The notes beneath the pieces were generated by a model. It had not been told where the DNA came from. It did not search any database and was given only the letters and a program-made list of their open reading frames with translations. From assembly GCA_020848855.1 (NCBI GenBank), contig JADLHH010000091.1, forward strand, positions 1 to 13,145: a DNA stretch of 13,145 nucleotides, given 5' to 3'. Within the stretch, counting starts at the first letter, position 1. Each line of letters starts with the position of its first letter. Source of the stretch: Anaerolineae bacterium. Its GTDB lineage: Bacteria > Chloroflexota > Anaerolineae > Aggregatilineales > Phototrophicaceae. This document shows, in pieces, positions 1 to 6,249 of the stretch. Position numbers and translations under genes: made by a program.

Positions 1-799
1 CCGCCGTGCCGGGATTCGCTCCCGTGTCCCAGCCGTTATGCTTATCGACCGAGCCATCCCCCTGCACGTCGTTCTGCCCGCGCGTCCACCAGTAATTCTC
101 CATCGGTATCGGGAACTCGTCGCCCTTTCTCAATCCGTATGCCGACCCATCTCCCTGGACGCTCAGGTAGTCGTGACGCACCCAACCCCTGCCGGATGCC
201 GTCTGCACCTGCACCCACAGGTAGCTCGTCCCCGACTGCGGCTGCACCCCCAGAATTTTCACCTGATCGTGATACGCCAGCCGCGCCTTGACCTTGCCGT
301 TGATCGGCGTTTCGCGCAGGTTCAGGCTGGTTCTGGCGACCACCGTCGCCATCAGGTCGCCGGTCGGCGTCGGGGTGGGCGTGGGTGTCGGATCCGGCGT
401 CGGGTCGGGCGTTGGGTCAGGGGTTGGTATCGGGTCAGGCGTCGGCGTGACGACCCCGCCGTCCGGCAGCAGTTGGCGCAGCAGCCCGAAGGCATACGCC
501 GCCTGCGTCAGGTTGGGATAGCCGAAGCTCGTGCCATCCCCCTGCACCGAAAGCAGGTCGTCGCGTATCCAGCCGGTGCGTCCGTCGGTGAACCGCAGCC
601 GAAACCAGTTGTACACCTTGCCGTTGTAGCCGTTGTTGACCTGATCCGGCTTGACTTCGAGGACGGGCAGGTTGTTGGTACCGATCTTCGACTGGAAGAC
701 CACCGCCACCGTGCCTGTCCCCGGCTGCGCGCGCACGTTGACGCTGCCGAGCGTCGGGATATTCGGGTTGCCGCTCACATGGGCGATAAAAGTTGCCAT
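1..799 (-). CDS. SH3-domain protein with the start of an M23-like peptidase domain (partial, 3' end outside window)
   Basis: The frame is open from ATG at 799 to the window edge: 266 codons, C-terminus missing. Residues 12-85 and 150-213 are two bacterial SH3-like domains; each ends in a GW(I/V)R-D-x-LSVQGDG signature. They are joined by a Pro/Thr/Asp linker (118-146). After the second domain, residues 228-266 read like the entry to an M23 (LytM/lysostaphin-type) metallopeptidase: 'FPIPMENYWW', then H254-N-G-W-D258, which fits the HxxxD zinc-ligand motif, then GANPGT. If so, the protein cuts peptidoglycan cross-links. No signal peptide or membrane segment is seen at the N-terminus, which is odd for a wall enzyme. 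The start has a GAGGACGA purine stretch just upstream. SH3 calls are firm; the peptidase call is an inference because the catalytic HxH lies outside the window. Confidence 0.8.
   Translation of the reverse strand, partial: MATFIAHVSGNPNIPTLGSVNVRAQPGTGTVAVVFQSKIGTNNLPVLEVKPDQVNNGYNGKVYNWFRLRFTDGRTGWIRDDLLSVQGDGTSFGYPNLTQAAYAFGLLRQLLPDGGVVTPTPDPIPTPDPTPDPTPDPTPTPTPTPTGDLMATVVARTSLNLRETPINGKVKARLAYHDQVKILGVQPQSGTSYLWVQVQTASGRGWVRHDYLSVQGDGSAYGLRKGDEFPIPMENYWWTRGQNDVQGDGSVDKHNGWDTGANPGTA
362..448 (-). repeat. Low-complexity repeat encoding a Pro-Thr-Asp linker
   Basis: A run of about 29 codons alternating proline with threonine or aspartate (residues 118-146 of the SH3/M23-like protein). It separates the two SH3-like domains and is the usual extended inter-domain linker of surface proteins. 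On the plus strand the same bases give a meaningless Gly-Val-Ser run. Confidence 0.85.
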
Positions 800-813
800 C
801 GTTCGTCCTCTTT

Positions 814-926
814 AGTGCTGAGTGCCGAGTACTGAGTGCTGAGAAATACTCGATACTCTCGATAGTATAGGCGTATGTCTGTAGCAGCGCTTTTGACTCA
901 GCACTCGGTACTCAGCACTCAGCACT
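814..926. repeat. Inverted pair of heptamer-repeat arrays
   Basis: Positions 814-843 are four copies of a 7-base unit (AGTGCTG, AGTGCCG, AGTACTG, AGTGCTG) plus AG. Positions 897-926 are the reverse complement of essentially the same array. Aligned as a hairpin, 28 of 30 positions match and both differences are C/T transitions that would still allow G-U pairs in RNA. The 53 bases between the arms hold the putative promoter of the SH3/M23-like gene. The right arm overlaps the end of the 912-1445 gene and supplies its last four codons (SAEC) and its TGA stop. Confidence 0.85.
852..869 (-). promoter_or_regulatory. Possible -10 element and small palindrome upstream of the SH3/M23-like gene
   Basis: On the minus strand TATACT (864-869) is a good -10 match about 65 bases before the ATG at 799; no convincing -35 lies 16-18 bases upstream. 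ATACT and AGTAT arms (854-858 and 864-868) make a small palindrome over this -10 that could bind a regulator. Low confidence because only one promoter element is convincing. Confidence 0.3.
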
Positions 927-1445
927 GGTATATTTCATCACCTGCCGGATCAGCACAGTGTACTCGGTGTGCGTTCGGTTCGTCAGCCCAATGACGCCCG
1001 TGAAGCCCTCGCCCGCGAACAACCCGGTGAAGCGGTACGGCAGCGGCAGCGACGGGATCACCAGCATCTTGCCCTCGGCAGCCTGGTATTTTTTGCGTCC
1101 TACCAGCGCCCGCCGCCCCGCTTCGACATCACGAGGCGGCAGCAGCGGGTAATCCTTCACCGCCCGCACCTCCGACCAGCGCACGAACCGTTCGCGCCAC
1201 ACGCGCGGGTGAATGGTGATCCCATCCGGCGCGATGCTCACCGCCGGTGTCGCGCTCGTCAGCATCATCACCGGCGCGATCATCGCCAGCGTGACCAGCC
1301 CGCTGAGCAGGAACAGCGGCAAGCCGTACAGCGCCAGCGCCACCTGTCCCAGCGCGGCGGCGATCATCACCACCACCAGCGCGACCCCACCATACTGAGC
1401 CAGCCGGTCGCTCGCCGGGTGGGGATGTACATGCGTCGATCCCAT
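912..1445 (-). CDS. Two-helix membrane protein with a PH-like cytoplasmic region
   Basis: 177 residues. After a short polar N-terminus with HVHPHP, two hydrophobic helices lie at about residues 19-40 and 43-65. The rest is soluble: 'AVSIAPDGITIHPRVWRERFVRWSEVRAVKDYPLLPP' looks like the first strands of a bacterial PH (bPH-like) domain, in which an in-plane Trp and WSEV(R) are common. I do not recognise a specific family. The ATG follows the TGA of the triple-SH3 gene after a single base, so the two are almost certainly co-transcribed and translationally coupled. No separate Shine-Dalgarno is close to the start; the nearest GAGG is about 16 bases upstream, inside the preceding gene. The last four codons and stop come from a heptamer repeat, so the original C-terminus may have been replaced. 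Confidence 0.8.
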   Translation of the reverse strand: MGSTHVHPHPASDRLAQYGGVALVVVMIAAALGQVALALYGLPLFLLSGLVTLAMIAPVMMLTSATPAVSIAPDGITIHPRVWRERFVRWSEVRAVKDYPLLPPRDVEAGRRALVGRKKYQAAEGKMLVIPSLPLPYRFTGLFAGEGFTGVIGLTNRTHTEYTVLIRQVMKYTSAEC

Positions 1446-1446
1446 A

Positions 1447-2430
1447 TCAGTTGCTGAAAACCTCGAACCAGTAGTTGCCCGGCGCGCCTTCCGCCAGCCA
1501 GCCGGTGAGTCCGGTCGCCACGATGCGCACCTGCCACCAGTTGTAGCCGTCGGCGCACACCGACTCGTCGCTGATCACGTCGAAGGCGATGCCGTCGAGC
1601 AGATTGGCGACCACCGCCGCCGACGTGCCCGGCGCGGCGCGCAGTCGGCGCGGGACGCCGTCACGGTAGGTCACTGCCGCCCGCGTTCCCGCGTGCAGGC
1701 GCAGCGCCGCCAGACACTGCGGCGCGATTTCGCCGCTGCTGGTCAGCCCCTGCACGAAATACTCGCCCGGATACCCTTCGGCGATCCAGCCATCCACCAG
1801 CGCCGTGGTATTGCCGTAGGGCACGCGCACCCGCCACCAGTTCAGCCCGTTGAAGCAGCGCGGACCGTCGATCACGGTGATCTGCATCCCGCTCAGGATC
1901 GTGGTGATCACCGTCGAAGTGCTGTCCGGCTCCGACCGTACCCGCGATCCGGTAATCGCCTGCACCTGCCCGCCGATGGTGATCCCATCCTGCGGCGCGG
2001 CGCAGTTGGTCGTGCGCGGGTCGATTGCCACTTGCAGGAAATAGCGTCCCGGCTTGCCTTCGACCACCCAGCCCGGCTCGCCGCCGCCAGAGACGTGCCA
2101 CCAGTTATAGCCGTCAGCGCATACCGGACCCGAATCCAGCGTCAGGATGACCGGGTCGGCGTAGTAGTTGACGAGCGCGCCCGAAAGCGATGGCAGATGC
2201 CGGACGTTGACGCCGCCGCGCAGGAACACGTCGCCGCCCACCGGCAGCGCCAGCGGCGCGTAACAGCCATTCCCCAGCGTGGGGACGGCGGTGGGACCCG
2301 GCGGCGCGGTCGCAACGATGATGACCGGCACCGTCGGCGTACCGGGGATGGCGGTCTGCGCCGCGATGGGCACGCCGACCACCAGCACGGCGATCAGCAG
2401 GAGCAGAAGAAGAATCGCATTTGCACGCAT
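1447..2430 (-). CDS. Secreted or membrane-anchored protein with three SH3-like domains
   Basis: 327 residues from the ATG at 2430. The frame stays open upstream to 2565, but this start is preferred because AGGAGGG lies about 8 bases upstream and the protein then begins with a clear signal or anchor helix (residues 3-22, ending VPIAAQ). A short Pro/Thr spacer follows. Three SH3-type repeats lie at about 64-133, 150-227 and 250-324. Each carries C-(A/F)-(D/N)-G-x-NWW, an RV or HV strand, and a closing GW(V/I/L)(A/V)EG-x-PG-x-Y signature. Cysteines at 104, 192 and 292, next to the NWW motifs, probably pair with Cys56, Cys143 and Cys239, one pair per repeat (inferred). Such domains bind cell-wall peptides or glycans; no enzymatic domain is present. 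It precedes the 177-residue membrane protein with a 1-base gap. Confidence 0.88.
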   Translation of the reverse strand: MRANAILLLLLLIAVLVVGVPIAAQTAIPGTPTVPVIIVATAPPGPTAVPTLGNGCYAPLALPVGGDVFLRGGVNVRHLPSLSGALVNYYADPVILTLDSGPVCADGYNWWHVSGGGEPGWVVEGKPGRYFLQVAIDPRTTNCAAPQDGITIGGQVQAITGSRVRSEPDSTSTVITTILSGMQITVIDGPRCFNGLNWWRVRVPYGNTTALVDGWIAEGYPGEYFVQGLTSSGEIAPQCLAALRLHAGTRAAVTYRDGVPRRLRAAPGTSAAVVANLLDGIAFDVISDESVCADGYNWWQVRIVATGLTGWLAEGAPGNYWFEVFSN

Positions 2431-2455
2431 GGAGAAGCCCTCCTCGTTCCACCCC

Positions 2456-2461
2456 ATTGTA
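2456..2461 (-). promoter_or_regulatory. Possible -10 element for the triple-SH3 gene
   Basis: TACAAT on the minus strand, 25 bases before the ATG at 2430, in the context GGCTACAATGG. No convincing -35 is found at 16-18 bases. The same TACAAT hexamer lies upstream of the flavoprotein gene (3592-3597) and the first CHRD gene (10800-10805), which slightly raises its credibility. Confidence 0.3.
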
Positions 2462-2518
2462 GCCGATTCAGGCAATCCCCGCTGTGAGGCGCGAGAGGTA
2501 AATCCTGAGGAAATGTGC

Positions 2519-2543
2519 TGTAGGGGCACGACATGTCGTGCCC
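2519..2543. repeat. GTAGGGGC-type intergenic palindrome, copy 1
   Basis: TGTAGGGGC followed by a perfect 20-base palindrome at 2524-2543 (half-site GGGCACGACA). It lies 9 bases past the stop of the flavoprotein gene and before the triple-SH3 gene, so it may act as a transcription-end hairpin, although no T-run follows. Confidence 0.8.
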
Positions 2544-2551
2544 AGAAATTT

Positions 2552-3553
2552 CTAGCTATTTCCAAGCAGCTCGATCAGCCTGCGTCCCGCCGCCATGCCG
2601 GACAGCGCCGCGCCTTCCACGCGCGGCTCGCCGAACGCATCGCCCGCGAACACCAGCGGCGCGGGCAGGTCGGCGGCGACGAAACAGCGCTCCGGGTAAA
2701 TCTGCTCCGGCTGCGAGTAGCGCCAGCGCTTCAACTGCGCCTCGACGATCTGGGCGTCGCCGATCACCGGCAGCAGGTCGACTTTCAGCGCGTTGAGGAT
2801 TTGCTCGTCGCTGCGCTCCCACAACTGGCGGCTGTAAGTCGTGCCCGCCTGCGCCGTCAGGATGACCGCGCCCGGCGAAATCCCTTTGCGGTGGTTGTCG
2901 GCAATCCAGTGGACGTTGGCGTGTGGGCGCTGGATCGCGCCCGGCGATGGCAACCGGATCACCCGGTCGAGCCGGAACATGCCGGTCAGACTGGGGCTGT
3001 ACTGGATGGCTTCGAGCGCTTTGCGGTCGTCCGGGTTCAGTGGGACGGCGTTCAGCAGTCCGAGCGACTCCGGCACGGGCGGCGTCAGCAGGACTGCTTG
3101 CGCCCGCTGTGACGAGCCGGACACGTCTGTGATCTGCCAGCCGCCGTTGGCGGGCTTGACCGCTGCCAGATTGACCTTCAGCCGCGTGTCCAGCCCCTTC
3201 GCCAGATGCTTGGCAAGCGCGTTCATGCCGCCGCGTACCGCATAGCGTGGGTGTCCGTCGCGGCTGACCGATAGGCTGCCGTCGCTCCATCCCCGCGACC
3301 ATTCGAATACCAACCCTTCGGTGATCCAGCGCTCGACAAACGCGCCGAACGCCGGGTCGCGCACTGTGAAGAACTGCGCGCCGTGATCGGCAACCCCGCC
3401 GCCGATGCGCCGCGTCGCCAAGCGTCCGCCGACGCTGCGCCCCTTATCGACCACGATTACGCGCGCTCCCTGCTCGACGAGTGTTCTCGCCGCCATGAGA
3501 CCTGCCAGTCCCGCGCCGACGACCAGTACATCTGTGGCGATTGCCTGCGTCAT
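2552..3553 (-). CDS. Renalase-like FAD-dependent oxidoreductase
   Basis: 333 residues, the usual size of bacterial renalases. Residues 8-37 form the Rossmann dinucleotide fold (VVGAGLAG at 11-18, acidic D36 for the FAD ribose). 'VGGRLATRR' (41-49) followed by 'ADHGAQFFTVRDPAF' is typical of the renalase branch of the amine-oxidase/flavoprotein superfamily. The C-terminal FAD motif is 'LVFAGDAFGEPRVEGAALSG' (300-319) with the final helix carrying GRRLIELL. Bacterial renalases oxidise the 2- and 6-dihydro isomers of NAD(P)H back to NAD(P)+, a metabolite-repair reaction in the cytoplasm. That substrate is taken from the family, not shown here; a generic amine oxidase or desaturase-like protein remains possible. 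Start ATG at 3553 has AAGGCGG about 8 bases upstream. No signal peptide. Probably a single-gene unit. Confidence 0.88.
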   Translation of the reverse strand: MTQAIATDVLVVGAGLAGLMAARTLVEQGARVIVVDKGRSVGGRLATRRIGGGVADHGAQFFTVRDPAFGAFVERWITEGLVFEWSRGWSDGSLSVSRDGHPRYAVRGGMNALAKHLAKGLDTRLKVNLAAVKPANGGWQITDVSGSSQRAQAVLLTPPVPESLGLLNAVPLNPDDRKALEAIQYSPSLTGMFRLDRVIRLPSPGAIQRPHANVHWIADNHRKGISPGAVILTAQAGTTYSRQLWERSDEQILNALKVDLLPVIGDAQIVEAQLKRWRYSQPEQIYPERCFVAADLPAPLVFAGDAFGEPRVEGAALSGMAAGRRLIELLGNS

Positions 3554-3591
3554 CCGTTTGCCGCCTTCAGAATCGGAATAAACTACCCGAA

Positions 3592-3597
3592 ATTGTA
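3592..3597 (-). promoter_or_regulatory. Possible -10 element for the renalase-like gene
   Basis: TACAAT on the minus strand, 38 bases before the ATG at 3553. TTTAAG is the nearest -35-like hexamer, at 18-base spacing, and is weak. Confidence 0.35.
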
Positions 3598-3786
3598 GCG
3601 CAAAACCGGTAACAGCTTAAATGACAAGGGGTAGGCGGCGAAGGTGATACATCTCACCACTGGCAGCCTGATCGCGCCGCCCATCTCCTATTGTACGCGC
3701 CCTGGCGTTTTGTCTAGCTACACCTGTGCGACGGATGTACACTTTTTTCGGGGAATGGGCGCTCATGGGTCACGCGGAGCGAACGT

Positions 3787-3812
3787 TGTAGGGGCGAGAC
3801 ATGTCTCGCCCC
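3787..3812. repeat. GTAGGGGC-type intergenic palindrome, copy 2
   Basis: TTGTAGGGGC leads into a perfect 22-base palindrome at 3791-3812 (half-site GGGGCGAGACA). Its arms differ from copy 1 at several bases on both sides, so pairing is kept while the sequence changes. Located downstream of the carboxypeptidase gene. Confidence 0.85.
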
Positions 3813-3841
3813 CTCTTTGTGCCCCAACCGTTCTTGTTTTT

Positions 3842-3872
3842 ACTCAGCACTCGGCACTCATCGCTCAGCACT
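3842..3872. repeat. Heptamer-repeat array (ACTCAGC type)
   Basis: About four degenerate copies of a 7-base unit (ACTCAGC, ACTCGGC, ACTCATC, GCTCAGC, then ACT). It is the same family as the arrays at 814-843 and 897-926 and again sits directly against a gene end: the carboxypeptidase stop is 4 bases away. Confidence 0.8.
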
Positions 3873-3876
3873 TCTT

Positions 3877-5382
3877 TTACAGCCCGTAAATCTCGCTGTA
3901 CTTGTTGTGCAGGTACTGCATGTAATACGTGCAGTCGATGCTCTCGCCGGTGACGCGCTGCGTCAGTTCTTCGGCGGTGAACTTGCGCCCGTGCCGGAGG
4001 ATGTTCTCGCGCAGCCAGCCCAGCAGCGTGTCGAATTTGCCGGCGGCGATCTCGTCCGGGATGTTCGGATGATCCTGCAGCGCCTTGCGGTAATACTGCG
4101 CCGCCAGCAGGTTGCCGATGGCATAGGTCGGGAAGTAGCCCATCAGCCCCATCGACCAGTGGATATCCTGCAGCACGCCGACGCGGTCGGTGGGCGGCGC
4201 GATGCCGAAGAACGTCTCGAAGCGGTCATTCCATTCTTCGTTCAGATCGCTGACCTTGACCTTCCCGGCGACCATCTCCATTTCCAGTTCGAAGCGCAGC
4301 ATGATGTGCAGGTTGTAGGTCGCCTCGTCTGCCTCGACGCGGATGTACGACGGCTGCACCTTGTTGATCGCCTTGTAGAAGGCGTCGAGGCTCACCCCAT
4401 TGAGCTGCGGGAACGTCGCCTGAAGCTGCGGGTACGCCCACGTCCAGAAGGCTTTGCTGCGCCCGACGAAATTTTCCCACATGCGCGACTGCGATTCGTG
4501 AACGCCCAGCGACGTGCCCCGCGAAAGCGGCGTCCCTTCCAGCGTCGGATCGATGCCCTGCTCGTACATGCCATGCCCGGCTTCGTGCATCGTGCCGAAC
4601 AGCGCCGGGTTGAGGAAATCGGGCGTTAAGCGCGTGGTGATGCGCACGTCGCCCTGCCCGAAGTTGGTGCAGAAGGGGTGTACGGCTTCGTCCTGCCGCC
4701 CGCGATTGAAATCGTAGCCGTAGGACTTGACGACCATTTCGCCGAACGCCCGCTGCTTGGTCACGTCGAACGGCTGGTGCAGCATCGAATCGTCCACGAT
4801 GTCGCCCTTCGCCCGAATCGCCGCGATCAGCGCTACCAGGTCGGGCTTGTGGGCGTCGAACAGCTCCTTGACGCGCCGGGCGGTCATGCCGCGCTCGTAT
4901 TCGTTCAGCAGCGCGTCGTAGGGGTGGTCGGTATAGCCCATGTGCTCGGCAGCTTCGCGCTTGAGTTCGAGCATCTGCTCCAGCGTCGGCGCGAAGGCGG
5001 CGAAATTGTCCTCGGCGCGCGCCTGCGCCCATACGGGATGCGCCGCCACTTCCAGCTCGGCGATTTTGGAGACCAGTTCGGTCGGCAGGCAGGTTTGCTC
5101 GCGCACGTCCTGGCTGACGACGCGCACCATGCTGGCTTCGTCCGAATCGTAATCCGCGCCTGCGATCTCGGCGCGGGCGTCGTCCAGCAGCCGCTGCGTT
5201 TCCTCGCTGATCAGCATCTCGTGTTCGATGCGCGTCAGCGTGCCGATCTGCGCGGCGCGCGCCGAAGCGCCGCCCGGCGGCATCTTCACCTGCTGATCCC
5301 AGCCCAGCACGGCAATCGCCCGGTTGATGTTGCGAATATCCGCCAGCCGGCTGACCAGCGCCTGATATTTTTCACCCATCAT
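3877..5382 (-). CDS. Metallocarboxypeptidase, family M32 (carboxypeptidase Taq type)
   Basis: 501 residues, the full normal length for family M32. All expected motifs are present in order: HPF (235-237), DxRxT as D245-VR-IT249, the zinc-binding HExxH as H266-EAGH270, HES-QSRMWEN (295-303) carrying the third metal ligand, YIRVEADE (346-353), and GVLQDIHW (402-409), which matches the family GxxQDxHW motif. The protein is mostly helical and has no signal peptide, so it acts in the cytoplasm, removing C-terminal amino acids from peptides with broad specificity, using zinc or cobalt. Start: ATG at 5382 has AGGATG about 8 bases upstream; the second Met at 5379 is also possible. It appears to be transcribed alone. 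Nothing is missing or unusual. Confidence 0.97.
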   Translation of the reverse strand: MMGEKYQALVSRLADIRNINRAIAVLGWDQQVKMPPGGASARAAQIGTLTRIEHEMLISEETQRLLDDARAEIAGADYDSDEASMVRVVSQDVREQTCLPTELVSKIAELEVAAHPVWAQARAEDNFAAFAPTLEQMLELKREAAEHMGYTDHPYDALLNEYERGMTARRVKELFDAHKPDLVALIAAIRAKGDIVDDSMLHQPFDVTKQRAFGEMVVKSYGYDFNRGRQDEAVHPFCTNFGQGDVRITTRLTPDFLNPALFGTMHEAGHGMYEQGIDPTLEGTPLSRGTSLGVHESQSRMWENFVGRSKAFWTWAYPQLQATFPQLNGVSLDAFYKAINKVQPSYIRVEADEATYNLHIMLRFELEMEMVAGKVKVSDLNEEWNDRFETFFGIAPPTDRVGVLQDIHWSMGLMGYFPTYAIGNLLAAQYYRKALQDHPNIPDEIAAGKFDTLLGWLRENILRHGRKFTAEELTQRVTGESIDCTYYMQYLHNKYSEIYGL

Positions 5383-5412
5383 TCAGCATCCTGTCTGTGG
5401 TCTATTTGAAAA

Positions 5413-5450
5413 ATTTTAACAGGATGCCGGGAATAAGACGAGTGCGTCTT
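5413..5450 (-). promoter_or_regulatory. Possible promoter region of the carboxypeptidase gene
   Basis: TAAAAT on the minus strand (5413-5418), about 30 bases before the ATG, in an AT-rich run is a plausible -10. The -35 position has only CGTCTT. That site lies in a perfect 6-base stem, AAGACG/CGTCTT with a 4-base loop (5435-5450), which could be an operator or an end-of-transcript hairpin for the ankyrin gene. Weak. Confidence 0.3.
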
Positions 5451-5479
5451 TAGGTTGAGAATAGTGATTTGTGGGGATA

Positions 5480-5502
5480 GGCACGGCAGCGCCGTGCCCT
5501 AC
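5480..5502. repeat. GTAGGGGC-type intergenic palindrome, copy 3
   Basis: Stem GGCACGGC/GCCGTGCC with a 3-base AGC loop (5480-5498). Read on the minus strand it is preceded by GTAGGG, the family flank. The TAGG/CCCTA ends also pair apart from one extra base. It lies downstream of the ankyrin gene. Confidence 0.7.
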
Positions 5503-5532
5503 GGAACGTATCTTCGATGTTCACAACGCCGT

Positions 5533-6213
5533 TTAGGTTCCTGGCAAATGAGCTTCGACAAGGCGAATACCCTGCCCGTCGATTTCATGACGTTGTCCTG
5601 AACCGCCAACGACCCGTATCCAGCTTACTGTCACCAGCGTTGGCGTATCGCGTCCCTCCGCGAGCCAGTAATCAAAGCCGCCGTACATACCCGGAATGCT
5701 ACACCAAATGTCACTAATGTTGGTTTCGAGAAGTGGTTCCAGCTCCGGGAGGCGCAGCGAATGATATTCAGCACGTTCCAGATGCCTTGCCCGTTGGTGG
5801 ATTAAAGCGTGAAAGTGGTGCTGAATCGGTTGAAGGTCGGCAAATGACATGTCTGAGCGTAGTCTTGGTTCTAGTAAGCTGTAGAGATGTGTGTGTCCGG
5901 TAGCGCGGGCGATGTCGATAGGGCGCTGCCCCTGAGTATTTCGCATCGTTCTAAACGCCATAAGATCGAGAATGCGTTGAACGACCGATTCTGGCGCACC
6001 GCCGCGCGCAGCTTCGTGAAGCGGCGTATCGAAAGCCGGCTCGTTCAGGTGGACGGCGTTAACCCATCCCTTGCCACTCGACAGCACCAATTCTAAGAGG
6101 GTATCCCACTGGCGATCCTGTGCCGCGTGTGCAATCGCCAGCCGGACATCTGCTGCCCAGTCATTTAGGTTTTCAGACCGGGTGACACAGTCCCATGTAG
6201 CCGTATCGTCCAA
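5533..6213 (-). CDS. Ankyrin-repeat protein with a conserved-looking C-terminal domain
   Basis: 226 residues. About three ankyrin repeats cover residues 24-118; the clearest are 'FDTPLHEAARGGAPESVVQRI' (61-81; TPLHEAA core) and 'NTQGQRPIDIARATGHTHLYSLL' (92-114). They should form a helical protein-binding surface. The tail (119-226) has LRLPELEPLLE, a PGMYGGFDYWL stretch and VVGGSGQRHEIDGQGIRLVE. I recall similar tails in other bacterial ankyrin proteins but have not checked this. No signal peptide or catalytic motif. The start is taken as TTG at 6213 because an in-frame TAA lies three codons upstream and no ATG fits before residue 85; GGGG about 10 bases upstream is a weak ribosome site. Base composition is visibly less GC-rich than the neighbours, suggesting transfer. 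It follows the lipoprotein gene by 36 bases and may share its transcript. Role unknown; adaptor or immunity-like function is a guess. Confidence 0.8.
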   Translation of the reverse strand: MDDTATWDCVTRSENLNDWAADVRLAIAHAAQDRQWDTLLELVLSSGKGWVNAVHLNEPAFDTPLHEAARGGAPESVVQRILDLMAFRTMRNTQGQRPIDIARATGHTHLYSLLEPRLRSDMSFADLQPIQHHFHALIHQRARHLERAEYHSLRLPELEPLLETNISDIWCSIPGMYGGFDYWLAEGRDTPTLVTVSWIRVVGGSGQRHEIDGQGIRLVEAHLPGT

Positions 6214-6249
6214 ACAGTATTACCCCATATTGCCCACCGCGACCGCATC

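Larger units (their letters stand above)
3554..3876. other. 323-base intergenic stretch, no gene
   Basis: Lies between the start of the flavoprotein gene and the end of the carboxypeptidase gene. It holds a TACAAT -10 candidate (3592-3597), a small GGTGA/TCACC inverted repeat near 3643-3658, a perfect 22-base palindrome (3791-3812) and a heptamer array (3842-3872). An 81-codon plus-strand frame runs through these repeats but has no protein-like features. I see no RNA gene. Confidence 0.7.

Noticed and set aside
288..521. Plus-strand frame with a Gly-Val-Ser repeat
   Set aside because: It is the complement of the Pro-Thr-Asp linker codons of the minus-strand gene.
38..835. Long plus-strand open frame opposite the SH3/M23-like gene
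   Set aside because: The translation is Arg/His/Val-rich with no domain; the minus strand encodes clear SH3 domains in the same bases.
2431..2565. N-terminal extension of the triple-SH3 protein to 2565
   Set aside because: It would put 45 polar residues, partly encoded by the intergenic palindrome, before a clear signal helix; ATG at 2430 has a strong ribosome site.
3644..3889. 81-codon plus-strand frame in the 3554-3876 gap
   Set aside because: It is made largely of the palindrome and the heptamer array and has no ribosome site or recognisable fold.
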